In this document: one piece after another, positions 31,501 to 40,053 of the stretch | Position numbering within the stretch: the stretch's first letter is position 1 | Layout of the letters: each line of letters starts with the position of its first letter | Source: Micromonospora violae | GTDB taxonomy: Bacteria > Actinomycetota > Actinomycetes > Mycobacteriales > Micromonosporaceae | Length of the DNA: 64,000 bases | Direction of reading: 5' to 3' | Assembly: GCF_004217135.1 (NCBI RefSeq) | Contig: NZ_SHKK01000001.1 | Coordinates: forward strand, 3,472,001-3,536,000 | Translations under genes and position numbers: made by a program | The notes under the pieces: generated by a model | Database searches by the model: none | What the model was told of the DNA's origin: nothing | Seen by the model: the letters and a program-made list of their open reading frames with translations, nothing else

Positions 31501-32480
31501 CGTGTCGTCCCCCGGGTACGCGCGTGCCGCTGCGCGGCAACGAATCGCACCATGTCCAGCAGCCAGTCTCGGTCGGTACGCAGACGCAGGTGGGCCGCCC
31601 CGGCGCCGCGCAGGGCGGCGGCGATCGTGGCCCGTTGGGCGGTGGCGGCCTCGGCGTAGCGCTGCCGCAGCCGTGGGTCGGCGGTCTGCACCTCGTGCAG
31701 CTCGCCGGTCTCCGGGTCGACCACCGGCAACACGCCGACGTCGGGCAGCTCCAGCTCACGTGGGTCGACCACCTCGATCGCCAGCACGTCGTGGCGGACG
31801 CGCAGCTTGCGCATCGGCCGCGCCCACTGCTCGGCCGGCGCGAGGAAGTCCGAGACCACCACGGCCACCCCGCGACGGCGCGGCGGACGGTTGAGCATCT
31901 CGATCAGCGCCCCCAGATCACCACGGCCGGGCCGGATGGCGGTGCCGGCGACGGCACGCAGCAGGCCCTGCGCCTCCTTGCGGCCGGAGCGGGCCGGCAG
32001 CCGGGTGAGCACCCCGGGCCCGACCGTCGGCGGCCCGCCTCGCCAGCGGCGGGCCGGCGTGGACACCCCGCCACCGGTGCCGATCACGGCGCCGATCCGG
32101 TTGCCGCCGCGCACGGTCAGGTGGGTGATGGCGGCCGCCGCGGCCACCACGACCTCCCGCTTGAGCCACTGCCCCGTACCGAAGTCGAGGCTGGCGGAGA
32201 GATCCAGCGCGAGCCAGGTCTCCAACTCCCGGTCGGCGGCCGTACGCCGCACGTGCGGCGTGGTGGTCCGTGCCGTGACCGGCCAGTCCATCCGGCGCAC
32301 GTCGTCGCCGGGTCGGTACTCCCGCGACTCCCCCGCCTCACTGCCCGGGCCGGGCAGCAGCCCGGCGTAGTCGCCCTGGAGGAGGCCGTCGAGTTTGCGG
32401 GTGACGAGCAGCTGAAGCCGGGACAGCACGGCCTCACTACGGTCGGCGAGGGGGGCCGGACGAGGGGTGGGTGAGGTCAC
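31497..32480 (-). CDS. DUF58 domain protein of the MoxR operon
   Basis: 327 residues from GTG 32480, which overlaps the moxR stop (GTGA). Conserved DUF58 stretch: GDYAGLLPGPGSEAGESREY, RPGDDVRRMDWPVTARTTTP, then LETWLALDLSASLDFG, a degenerate VWA-like MIDAS. No membrane helices, so it is likely cytoplasmic and interacts with the ATPase. It overlaps both neighbours by a few bases, so all three genes are translationally coupled. Confidence 0.92.
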   Translation of the reverse strand: MTSPTPRPAPLADRSEAVLSRLQLLVTRKLDGLLQGDYAGLLPGPGSEAGESREYRPGDDVRRMDWPVTARTTTPHVRRTAADRELETWLALDLSASLDFGTGQWLKREVVVAAAAAITHLTVRGGNRIGAVIGTGGGVSTPARRWRGGPPTVGPGVLTRLPARSGRKEAQGLLRAVAGTAIRPGRGDLGALIEMLNRPPRRRGVAVVVSDFLAPAEQWARPMRKLRVRHDVLAIEVVDPRELELPDVGVLPVVDPETGELHEVQTADPRLRQRYAEAATAQRATIAAALRGAGAAHLRLRTDRDWLLDMVRFVAAQRHARTRGTTR

Positions 32481-33574
32481 GGCCGCTGCCCGGGCCAACC
32501 AGCGCCCGGCGGCGGCGCGATCGACGGCGGGGTGGCCTGCTGCCGGGGGGCGACCGCCGGGAGCGGAATCGTCGACATCACCCGCTGCACGATGTGGTCG
32601 GCGGGCACGTCGTCGGCGAGTGCGTCGTAGCTGAGCACCAACCGGTGCCGCAGGATGTCCGGTGCGATGTCCTGCACGTCCTGCGGCAGCGCGTAGTCGC
32701 GCCCGCGCAGCAGCGCCAGGGCGCGGGTCGCCCGGACCAGACCCAACGAGGCCCGCGGGCTGGCCCCGTACTGGATCAGTTGCGCGACGTCGGGCATGCC
32801 GTGCTCGGCCGGGGTGCGGGTGGCCAGCACCAACCGGACCGCGTAGTCGACCAGGGCGTTGTGGACGAAGACCTGGTCGGCCTTGCGTTGCAGGGCGATC
32901 AGCTCCGGGGTGTCGAAGACCGCTGTCGGTTCGGGCGCGGCCACACCCATCCGGTAGACGATCTCCCGTTCCTCCGCGTCGCTCGGGTAGCCCACCACGA
33001 TCTTCAGCAGGAACCGGTCCCGTTGCGCCTCCGGCAGCGGATAGACGCCCTCCTGCTCGATCGGGTTCTGGGTCGCCATCACCAGGAACGGGTCGGGCAC
33101 CCGGTGGCTCTCCCCACCGATGGACACCTGCCGCTCGCTCATCACCTCCAGCAGCGCGGACTGCACCTTCGCCGGCGCCCGGTTGATCTCGTCGGCGAGC
33201 AGGAAGTTGACGAAGACCGGGCCCAACTCGACGTCGAACTTCTCGCTCGACTGCCGGTAGATCCGGGTGCCCATGATGTCGGCGGGCACCAGGTCCGGGG
33301 TGAACTGCACCCGGGCGAAGGACCCGCCGACGACCTTGGCGAGGGTCTCCACCGCCAGGGTCTTGGCCACCCCGGGCACACCCTCGATCAGGCAGTGACC
33401 TCGGGCGAGCAGCGCCACGAACATCCGCTCCACCATCCGGTCCTGCCCGACGATCACACGTTTGATCTCGAACAGCGCCTTCTCCAACAGGGTGGCGTCC
33501 TGTGCGGGTGTGGTCACCGGCGCAGGTGCCGCTCCGTTCGGCGTCGGGGCGTCGGGCATGGTCGGCTGGGCCAC
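32477..33574 (-). CDS. MoxR-family AAA+ ATPase
   Basis: 365 residues. GTG 33574 is chosen because GGAGGACCG stands in front; the extra upstream codons are not MoxR-like. Walker A GVPGVAKT (65-72), Walker B FLLADEINRAP (about 124-134), sensor 1 MATQNPIEQEG, and a C-terminal lid domain with GASPRASLGLVRATRALALL. Low-complexity proline-rich ends flank the ATPase core. First gene of the moxR-DUF58-VWA operon; presumed chaperone or assembly factor for metal-ion-dependent VWA proteins. Confidence 0.95.
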   Translation of the reverse strand: MAQPTMPDAPTPNGAAPAPVTTPAQDATLLEKALFEIKRVIVGQDRMVERMFVALLARGHCLIEGVPGVAKTLAVETLAKVVGGSFARVQFTPDLVPADIMGTRIYRQSSEKFDVELGPVFVNFLLADEINRAPAKVQSALLEVMSERQVSIGGESHRVPDPFLVMATQNPIEQEGVYPLPEAQRDRFLLKIVVGYPSDAEEREIVYRMGVAAPEPTAVFDTPELIALQRKADQVFVHNALVDYAVRLVLATRTPAEHGMPDVAQLIQYGASPRASLGLVRATRALALLRGRDYALPQDVQDIAPDILRHRLVLSYDALADDVPADHIVQRVMSTIPLPAVAPRQQATPPSIAPPPGAGWPGQRP

Positions 33575-33814
33575 CGGTCCTCCACAGCGTTTGTCGGTCG
33601 TCGCGGCTTGTGCGGTATCAAGACTCCCACGCCTTGCTGAGTGTGGAGGTGGGGAGAAGCCGATTTTGGGCGCGCCGTCCCCAGCAGCCGAATCGCGCAT
33701 CGCGGGTGTGCACGGACCGGCCCGGCGCGTGTACGATTCACCCGTCGCCGGGCGGCTCCCCCCGTGGTCGCCCGGCGCTCAAGCTCTCCGTCCCGACGCC
33801 CTAGACTGGCCGGG

Positions 33815-34045
33815 ATGAGCATCCCCTCCCCCGCTGACGAGGCCCTGGTCTGTTCGGCCCGGGGCTGCCGGTCCGCCGCCGTCTGGGCGCTGGAGTGGAA
33901 CAATCCCCGCCTGCACGACGCCGATCGGCGCAAGACCTGGTTGGCCTGCGCCGAGCATCGGGGCAGCCTCGGTGACTTCCTGGACGCTCGAGGCTTCCTG
34001 CGTGCCGTCACTGCGGTGCCCGCATCGCCTACGCTCGACCTGTGA
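33815..34045 (+). CDS. Small putative zinc-binding protein (76 aa)
   Basis: Starts at ATG 33815 and overlaps the next gene (GTGA). The sequence LVCSARGCRSAAVWALEWNN, then NPRLH and KTWLACAEH, holds C-x4-C and C-x2-H pairs spaced like a small zinc site; its function is unknown. Short proteins of this kind are widespread in actinobacteria and have at times been labelled acetone carboxylase in databases, without apparent basis. Co-transcribed with two PH-domain membrane proteins. An 8-bp GC-rich stem (GCCGGGCG / CGCCCGGC) lies in its leader. Confidence 0.75.
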   Translation: MSIPSPADEALVCSARGCRSAAVWALEWNNPRLHDADRRKTWLACAEHRGSLGDFLDARGFLRAVTAVPASPTLDL

Positions 34046-34827
34046 GCGGCGACCATCCGGCTTCCCCCGGCCCCAGTTCCCCGTCCTGGCCGCCCACCCC
34101 GGCCACCGCACCACCGGGCGTCGAGCCGCCGCCCGGCGCGTTCCCGGCACCCGGCACGCTCGGCCCGGAGCCCACCGCGCCGGATGTCTCGACGCCCGCC
34201 CCGCTGCCACCGGGCGCGCTGCCACCCGGTCACCGGCCGACCCCCGCCGACCGGCGCGCGCCCGACCTGCCGGCCCCCGGCCTCCTGCCACCCGACCCCG
34301 GCACTCCCGGCCCACTGTTGACCGCCGCGCCGGTTGGCCGGGGTCCGCTGGAGCCCTGGCCGGACACGGTCAACTGGCAGCCGATCTCCACCGATCTGAT
34401 CTGGGTGGGGCTGATCCGGCTGGCGGTCGTGGTCGCCATCGGGCTGGCCGTGACGGCCGTCGCCTGGGCGTTCAGCGGCCACTGGCTGTTCGGGCTCGCC
34501 GTCGCCGTCGTGGTGCTGCTCGGCGTGTGGCGGGCCGTCACGATCGTCCGCGCGGTCCGGGCCTGGGGGTACGCCGAGCGGGAGAACGATCTGCTGGTCC
34601 GGCACGGGCTGCTGGTCCGCCGACTCTCCATCGTGCCGTATTCGCGGATGCAGTTCGTCGACGTGAGCGCCGGTCCGTTGGAGCGCGCCTTCGACCTGGC
34701 CACCGTGCAGCTGCACACGGCGGCGGCGGCGAGCGACGCCCGGGTGCCCGGGCTGCGTCCGGCGGAGGCGTCCCGGCTGCGCGATCGACTCACCGCGCTC
34801 GGCGAGGACCGGGCGGAGGGGCTGTGA
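34042..34827 (+). CDS. Bacterial PH-domain membrane protein, YdbS-like
   Basis: 261 residues from GTG 34042, overlapping the previous stop. Residues 1-110 are a proline-rich, probably disordered cytoplasmic part. Two helices (about 123-142 and 146-168) are followed by a bPH2 domain (ENDLLVRHGLLVRRLSIVPYSRMQFVDVSAGPLERAFDLATVQLHT). The pair YdbS/YdbT is known from Bacillus and actinobacteria as membrane proteins of unknown role, reported there to affect resistance to bacteriocins. Next gene, 43 bases on, is the partner. Confidence 0.88.
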   Translation: MSGDHPASPGPSSPSWPPTPATAPPGVEPPPGAFPAPGTLGPEPTAPDVSTPAPLPPGALPPGHRPTPADRRAPDLPAPGLLPPDPGTPGPLLTAAPVGRGPLEPWPDTVNWQPISTDLIWVGLIRLAVVVAIGLAVTAVAWAFSGHWLFGLAVAVVVLLGVWRAVTIVRAVRAWGYAERENDLLVRHGLLVRRLSIVPYSRMQFVDVSAGPLERAFDLATVQLHTAAAASDARVPGLRPAEASRLRDRLTALGEDRAEGL

Positions 34828-34870
34828 GCGCCCGCGCGGGCCGTGGCCACCCCCGCCGAGGGCCGCTGCG

Positions 34871-36340
34871 ATGAACGACGGGCCCGCCGAGCCGAGCACC
34901 GTGCCACCCACCGGCCCGACGCCGCCGGGGCTGCCCGCTGGCGCGCCGCCCGCCGACGCGGTGCCACCGGGGATGCCCGCACCGTGGCCGGCCCCACCGG
35001 GCGGCGGCGAGGGCGAGCCCCGGCAACGACTGCACCCGCTCAGCCCGGTGCTGCACGGCGCCAAGTCCCTGGTCGTGGTGATCGCCGGGTTGTCCTGGTC
35101 GACCCTGTCCCGGGTGGGCTTCGGCTGGTTCGCCGCCATGGTGGTGGTGCTGGCGCTCGGCGCGACAGTGCTGTCCGTGGTCAGCTGGTACAACACCGGC
35201 TACCACGTCGTGGGCCGGGAGCTACGGGTGTACGAAGGGCTGCTCTGGCGGCGTACCCGGGCCATCCCGTTGGAACGGTTGCAGGCCGTGGAGGTGGTCC
35301 GGCCGCTGCTCGCTCAGCTCACCGGCCTGGCCGAACTGCGCCTGGAGGTGGTCGGCGGGGGCAAGACGGAGGCGCCACTGGCGTACCTCGGGGTGGCCGA
35401 CGCGGCCCTGCTGCGCGAGCGTCTGCTGGCCCTGGCCGGGCGGGTGGCGCAACTGCCCGCGCCCGGCGACGCGGCGACCCCGGTGGCGCCGGGTGCGACG
35501 GTGCCGCCGCCGGCCGCCCGACCGGGCCGGCCACTGCACGCGGTCCGCAACCAGAACCTGCTGATCAGCCAACTGCTCACCCCGCAGGCGTTCCTGCTCC
35601 CGTTCGGTGTGGCCTTCGTCGTGGTGCAGTTCCTCACCGCCGGCTCGTGGTCGTTCGTCGCGGTGGCGAGCACCCTGACCGCGATGGCGGGTGTCCTGCT
35701 GCAACCGATCCGCCGGGTCCTCGACGACTGGAACTTCCGGCTGGCCCGCGACGGCGGCACGCTACGGGTGCACAACGGCCTGCTGGAGACGCGCGCGCAG
35801 ACCGTGCCGCTGGAGCGGGTGCAGACCGTGGGGGCCACCTGGCCGTTGCTGTGGCGGGTGAACGGCTGGCTGCGACTGCGGCTGGAGGTGGCCGGCTACT
35901 CCGCCGCGGAGGGCGACGACCGCAACCGGCCCGACCGACTACTACCGGTCGGCGACCTGCCGACGGCGACAATGATCGTCGCCGAGGTGCTGCCCGGCGT
36001 ACGTCTCGACGCGCTCCCGCTGAGCCCACCTCCGCGCCGGACCCGTTGGCTGCACCCGCTGGGCCGTACCGCGTTCGGCGCGGGGCTCTTCGAGCAGGTG
36101 TTCGCCACCCGCTCCGGGCGGTTCACCCGGCAACTGGTGATCGTGCCGTACGCCCGGATCCAGAGCGTACGGGTGGTGCAGGGGCCCATTCAGCGGCGGA
36201 TGGGGTTGGCGTCCGTACACGCGGACACCGCCGGCGGTTCCGGCGCCACCGCCCAGGACCGCGACCTGGCCGAGGCCTGGGCCCTGGCCGCCGACCTGAC
36301 CGCCAGAGCCCACCGAGCCCGCACCCACCGAACCCGCTAA
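34871..36340 (+). CDS. Triple bacterial PH-domain membrane protein, YdbT-like
   Basis: 489 residues from ATG 34871. A proline-rich start, then three repeats of a helix pair plus bPH2 domain; the repeated signature is the sequence VPLERVQTV-like: IPLERLQAVEVVRPLLAQLT, VPLERVQTVGATWPLLWRV and VPYARIQSVRVVQGPIQRRM. Helices near residues 70-105 and 225-260. Together with the preceding gene it forms the usual YdbS-YdbT operon. Membrane bound, function not established. It ends in front of palindrome R6. Confidence 0.9.
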   Translation: MNDGPAEPSTVPPTGPTPPGLPAGAPPADAVPPGMPAPWPAPPGGGEGEPRQRLHPLSPVLHGAKSLVVVIAGLSWSTLSRVGFGWFAAMVVVLALGATVLSVVSWYNTGYHVVGRELRVYEGLLWRRTRAIPLERLQAVEVVRPLLAQLTGLAELRLEVVGGGKTEAPLAYLGVADAALLRERLLALAGRVAQLPAPGDAATPVAPGATVPPPAARPGRPLHAVRNQNLLISQLLTPQAFLLPFGVAFVVVQFLTAGSWSFVAVASTLTAMAGVLLQPIRRVLDDWNFRLARDGGTLRVHNGLLETRAQTVPLERVQTVGATWPLLWRVNGWLRLRLEVAGYSAAEGDDRNRPDRLLPVGDLPTATMIVAEVLPGVRLDALPLSPPPRRTRWLHPLGRTAFGAGLFEQVFATRSGRFTRQLVIVPYARIQSVRVVQGPIQRRMGLASVHADTAGGSGATAQDRDLAEAWALAADLTARAHRARTHRTR

Positions 36341-36378
36341 CTCCGCCCCACTTCCCCTCCCCGACCCCCGCCAACCCT

Positions 36379-36438
36379 CGTTGATCATGAAGTTGTTGCC
36401 CTCCCACGCGGCGTGGGGCGATAACTTCATGATCAACG
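36379..36438. repeat. Dispersed palindrome R6
   Basis: Arms 36379-36401 and 36416-36438 pair with two mismatches over 23 positions (CGTTGATCATGAAGTTGTTG type). The 14-nt loop forms a further CCACGC/GCGTGG stem with neighbouring bases. Located between convergent genes, C-rich left, G-rich right. Confidence 0.88.
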
Positions 36439-36451
36439 GGCCAGGGGCGGG

Positions 36452-37543
36452 TCAGTGGTCGGCGGGGACCGCGGGGTGGGTGGGGGTGGTGTCTGGTTCG
36501 CGGGGGGTTGGCGGGTCGGGCTGGCTGGCGGCGGGGGTGCCGGGCTGCTCCGGTGGGCCGCTCGTGGGGCCGTGCGCCGTGGCTTTCGGGTGGCGGGCAC
36601 GCCACGCCGCCCAGCCGCGCTCCGCCAGACCGACCACCAGGAAGGTCATCCCCACGTACGCCCAGCCGACCAGCACATCGATCACGTAGTGCTCGCCCGA
36701 GTAGACCAGGGTGAAGGTCATCGCCAGCGGGTACGCGAGCAGCAGCGGCCACCAGCGACGACGGGTGGCGGTCAGGAAGAACAGCACCACGAACAACGCC
36801 CACGCGGTGTGCAGCGACGGCATCGCGGCGACCGGGTTGGAGGCGATCTGGCCGGCGTTGAGGACATTGCCGGCACCGTGCATGCCGAACGCCTTCCAAC
36901 CCCGGGTCGAGATCCGGGCCACCTCGGTGAGCAGGCCGTTCTGCGCCGCCCACCACGGTGGGGCGGCCGGGTAGACGAAGTAGGTGACCAGGCCGGCCGC
37001 GCAGAGGAAACCCCAGCGCCGCATGTACGCGGCCCAGCGGTGCCGGTTGCGCAGCCAGAGCACCGCGGCGGCGGCGAGCGTCACCACGAAGTGCGAGAAG
37101 TACACCCAGCTCGCCGCGACGTCCCACCACTGCACCTGCGGGTGGTAGAGGTGTTGCTGCAACCAGACGGTGGGCACCTCACCACCGGTGGCCCAGCCGA
37201 ACATGAACCGGTCGGCGACGATCAACTCCATCGCGTGCGGCGTGGCCCCGTTGTCGGCGAACCCCCGCGAGAGGTTGTACACCACGAAGAGCAGCACCAC
37301 CGGCACCCAGTCCCGGGCGAAGCGCAGGTGACTACGCCACGGGCGGTCACTGTTCCAGGCGATCGTCGCGGCCCAGATCCAGACGAAGGCGTACGCCGGG
37401 TCGGTGGGCAGCCCGATGGCCAGCCACGCGGCGACGAAGGCGACCGCCCAGAGGGTCATGGCGATGACGCGCCGACGACCCCCGTCCGGGGACGCGGGTG
37501 GGTCGGTCCGGGCGGGGGGCTGGGGGTCAGTCACGACGGCCAT
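36452..37543 (-). CDS. PAP2-superfamily membrane protein
   Basis: 363 residues from ATG 37543. Six or so membrane helices. The PAP2 active-site motifs C2 (MPSLHTAW) and C3 (SGEHYVIDVLVGW) are present, while the classic N-terminal KxxxxxxRP motif is not obvious. That pattern fits the inositol-phosphoceramide-synthase-like (PAP2_3) group, which transfers phosphate head groups or hydrolyses lipid phosphates at the membrane. The last ~55 residues are a proline-rich tail. Divergent from the thioesterase gene. Exact reaction unknown. Confidence 0.85.
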   Translation of the reverse strand: MAVVTDPQPPARTDPPASPDGGRRRVIAMTLWAVAFVAAWLAIGLPTDPAYAFVWIWAATIAWNSDRPWRSHLRFARDWVPVVLLFVVYNLSRGFADNGATPHAMELIVADRFMFGWATGGEVPTVWLQQHLYHPQVQWWDVAASWVYFSHFVVTLAAAAVLWLRNRHRWAAYMRRWGFLCAAGLVTYFVYPAAPPWWAAQNGLLTEVARISTRGWKAFGMHGAGNVLNAGQIASNPVAAMPSLHTAWALFVVLFFLTATRRRWWPLLLAYPLAMTFTLVYSGEHYVIDVLVGWAYVGMTFLVVGLAERGWAAWRARHPKATAHGPTSGPPEQPGTPAASQPDPPTPREPDTTPTHPAVPADH

Positions 37544-37681
37544 CGGGGTCAAGGTTAACGACGGGGGCGGCATCGACCGACGGGGACCACCCGGGGAGGC
37601 CGTGCACAGGTGGGAGGGCGGGCGGTGCCGGATCACCGGCCGCGCGCTCGGCGGGCTCGTCGAACACCTAGGCTGACGACC

Positions 37682-38086
37682 ATGCAGGAGCAGCCCGAGC
37701 CGGCCTTCGCGCCGGGTCTGACCGCCCAGGTCGAGTTGACCGTCACCGACGCGGACACCGCCCAGGCGGTCGGTTCCGGGGACGTACCGGTGCTGGGCAC
37801 TCCCCGGGTGCTGGCGCTGGCCGAGGCGGCCACCGTCGCGGCGACGGCGACCGGGATGCCGCCCGGTTCGACGACCGTGGGCACCCGGGTCGAGCTGGAG
37901 CACCTGGCGCCGACCGTGATCGGCCGGACGGTCCGGGCGCAGGCGTTGCTGGCGAGCGTCGACGGTCGCCGGCTGTCGTTCGAGGTCACGGTCAGCGATG
38001 GTGACCAGACGGTGGCCCGGGGCCGGGTGGACCGGATCCTGGTCGACCGGGGGCGCTTCGTCGAGCGGGCCGGGCGGACGTCGTGA
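37682..38086 (+). CDS. Hot-dog fold thioesterase, FlK-like
   Basis: 134 residues from ATG 37682. The hot-dog thioesterase core shows PGLTAQVELTVTDADTAQAV, GTPRVLALAEAATVAAT with a catalytic Thr/Glu in LAEAATVAA, TTVGTRVELEHLAPTVIG and FEVTVSDGDQTVARGRVDRI. This is the pattern of the fluoroacetyl-CoA-thioesterase-like group. It probably hydrolyses a small acyl-CoA; the acyl group is unknown. Its end overlaps the start of the MBL hydrolase gene (GTGA), so both form one operon. Confidence 0.85.
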   Translation: MQEQPEPAFAPGLTAQVELTVTDADTAQAVGSGDVPVLGTPRVLALAEAATVAATATGMPPGSTTVGTRVELEHLAPTVIGRTVRAQALLASVDGRRLSFEVTVSDGDQTVARGRVDRILVDRGRFVERAGRTS

Positions 38087-38913
38087 ACGCCGGGTTCGTC
38101 GAGGTCGCCGACCGGGTGCACGTGCTGGTCGAGCCGCTGCTGCGGGTCAACGTCACGCTGGTCGTCGGCGACGACGAGGCGCTCCTGGTGGACACGCTCT
38201 CCTCGGCGGTCCAGGCCACCGCGCTGGCCGCGGCCGTCCGGGCGGTCACCGACCGCCCGTTGACGCTGGTCAACACCCACCACCACTACGACCACTGCTT
38301 CGGCAACGCGGTGCTGGCCGGTGACCCACCCCGCCCGGTGTACGCGCACGAACTGGCCGCCACGGCCCTGCGTGAGGAGCCGGAGCGGCTGCGCCGGGAG
38401 GCGTACGAGGAGGTGCGCGCGGAGCACCCGGCGCTCGCCGCCGAGCTGGCCGACACCCCACTGCTCGCCCCGACGCACACCGTGCACGTCGAGACGACCC
38501 TCGACCTGGGTGGCCGACGGGTGCTGCTGCGACACCCGGGGCGCGGGCACACCGACGCCGACCTGGTGGTGCACGTGCCGGACGCCGACGTGCTGGTCGC
38601 CGGGGACCTGGTGGAGCAGAGCGGCCCGCCCGCCTTCGAGGACTCGTACCCCTTGCAGTGGCCGGACGCGGTCGCGGACCTGCTGCGGCTGACCACCGCG
38701 CGCACGGTGGTGATCCCGGGCCACGGCGATCCGGTGGACGTCGACTTCGTCCGCGCCCAGCACGCGGAGCTGGCGAAGCTGGCCTGGCTGATCCGGGCGG
38801 CGCACACCGGCAGCGCACCTCCGGAGCGGGTGGCCGCCGAGGCCCCCTTCGGCGCCCGCCCCGCCCTGGTCGCCGCCCACCGCGGCTACCTCGAACTGAC
38901 CGGCACGGCCTGA
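38083..38913 (+). CDS. Metallo-beta-lactamase fold hydrolase
   Basis: 276 residues from GTG 38083, coupled to the thioesterase gene. The zinc-binding motif HHHYDH (residues 66-71, HxHxDH) is followed by HPGRGHTDADLVV, VLVAGDLVE and IPGHGDPV, all classical glyoxalase-II/MBL metal ligands. No signal peptide, so cytoplasmic. Pairing with a hot-dog thioesterase suggests hydrolysis of a thioester or lactone; the substrate is unknown. Confidence 0.9.
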   Translation: MNAGFVEVADRVHVLVEPLLRVNVTLVVGDDEALLVDTLSSAVQATALAAAVRAVTDRPLTLVNTHHHYDHCFGNAVLAGDPPRPVYAHELAATALREEPERLRREAYEEVRAEHPALAAELADTPLLAPTHTVHVETTLDLGGRRVLLRHPGRGHTDADLVVHVPDADVLVAGDLVEQSGPPAFEDSYPLQWPDAVADLLRLTTARTVVIPGHGDPVDVDFVRAQHAELAKLAWLIRAAHTGSAPPERVAAEAPFGARPALVAAHRGYLELTGTA

Positions 38914-39003
38914 CCGGCTACGCCGACGTGCGTCGCCACTGCTGGTTGGCGCCGAGGGCCACGCCCGACCACAGGTCGGTCACGACGGTCTCGGCGGTGG
39001 GTG

Positions 39004-39939
39004 TCACCCGCCGAAGCGGTCCGTTACGGCGGCGCGGGTGGGCATGGCGGTCGCGCCGCCCCGCGATTCGCAGACCAGACCGGCCACCCGCAACGCGAAG
39101 GCCACCCGCTCCACCCAGCCCGACGGGCTCTCCGGTTCGCCGTCGACCAGCAGGTCGGCGATCAGCGCGGCCATCACCGAGTCACCCGCACCGGTGGCAT
39201 CGATCGCGTTGACCGTGGGGGCCGGCACCCGGACCGGATCGGCGCCGGCGGCGGCCAACACCGCGCCGGCCGCGCCGAGCGTCACCACCACCGTGGCCGC
39301 CCCCAGCTCACGCAGGTACGCCGCGACCCCCTCGACCGGCTCACCGGGATAGAGCAGCACGGCGTCGGCGGCGCTCATCTTGACCACGTGCGCGCCGGCG
39401 GCGAACTCGGCCACCACCTCCCGCAGCCCGTCCAGCGCGGCCGGCCCGTTCAGCAGTCGGGGACGTACGTTCGGGTCGAAGACCCGCAGGCCGGGGGCGA
39501 GCGACCAGGCGCGTCGGGCGGCCGCCAGTGGGCCGGGCTGAAGCAGCACGATCGAACCGCAGTACAGCACGTCGGCGCCCTCCAGCAGCGCCAGATCCAG
39601 ATCGTCGGGGCCGAGCAGTCCGTAGGAGGCCGGCTCGCCGTAGAAACGGAAATCCGGCTCCGGCCCGGCGTACGTGACCACCGCGAGGGTGGTCGGCGCC
39701 GACACCGTGATCGCCCCGGCCACCCCGACGTCGGCTGCGGTGAGGAACCCGCGGATCCGGCCGCCCAGCGCGTCATCACCGAGCGAGCCGACGAACTGTG
39801 CCGCACCGCCGAGTCGGGCCACCCCGACCGCGACGTTGAGCGGCCCGCCGCCGATGGCCTGCCGATAGACCCGCTCCCCGTCGAGCTCAGTGTCGAGCAG
39901 GTCGACGAGCGCCTCGCCGAGCACCACCGCGTATCCCAT
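39004..39939 (-). CDS. PfkB-family carbohydrate kinase (fructokinase-like)
   Basis: 311 residues from ATG 39939 with AGAGGATCGGC upstream. Ribokinase fold: N-terminal AIGGGPLNVAVGVARLG with the first PfkB signature, and the second signature DATGAGDSVMAAL with catalytic base D253. It phosphorylates a sugar or nucleoside with ATP; the sequence is nearest in style to fructokinases. Cytoplasmic. Convergent with the MBL hydrolase gene; it follows the XdhC-like gene by about 115 bases on the same strand. Confidence 0.88.
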   Translation of the reverse strand: MGYAVVLGEALVDLLDTELDGERVYRQAIGGGPLNVAVGVARLGGAAQFVGSLGDDALGGRIRGFLTAADVGVAGAITVSAPTTLAVVTYAGPEPDFRFYGEPASYGLLGPDDLDLALLEGADVLYCGSIVLLQPGPLAAARRAWSLAPGLRVFDPNVRPRLLNGPAALDGLREVVAEFAAGAHVVKMSAADAVLLYPGEPVEGVAAYLRELGAATVVVTLGAAGAVLAAAGADPVRVPAPTVNAIDATGAGDSVMAALIADLLVDGEPESPSGWVERVAFALRVAGLVCESRGGATAMPTRAAVTDRFGG

Positions 39940-40053
39940 GCCGATCCTCTCGTCGTCGCCACCGACCCCCGCTCGCCGCGCCGATCGCCGTGGCACCAGG
40001 CTGGCACAGCGCGCGCCCCGATGGGCCCCGAAGGCCGCGCACCGACGTCCGCG

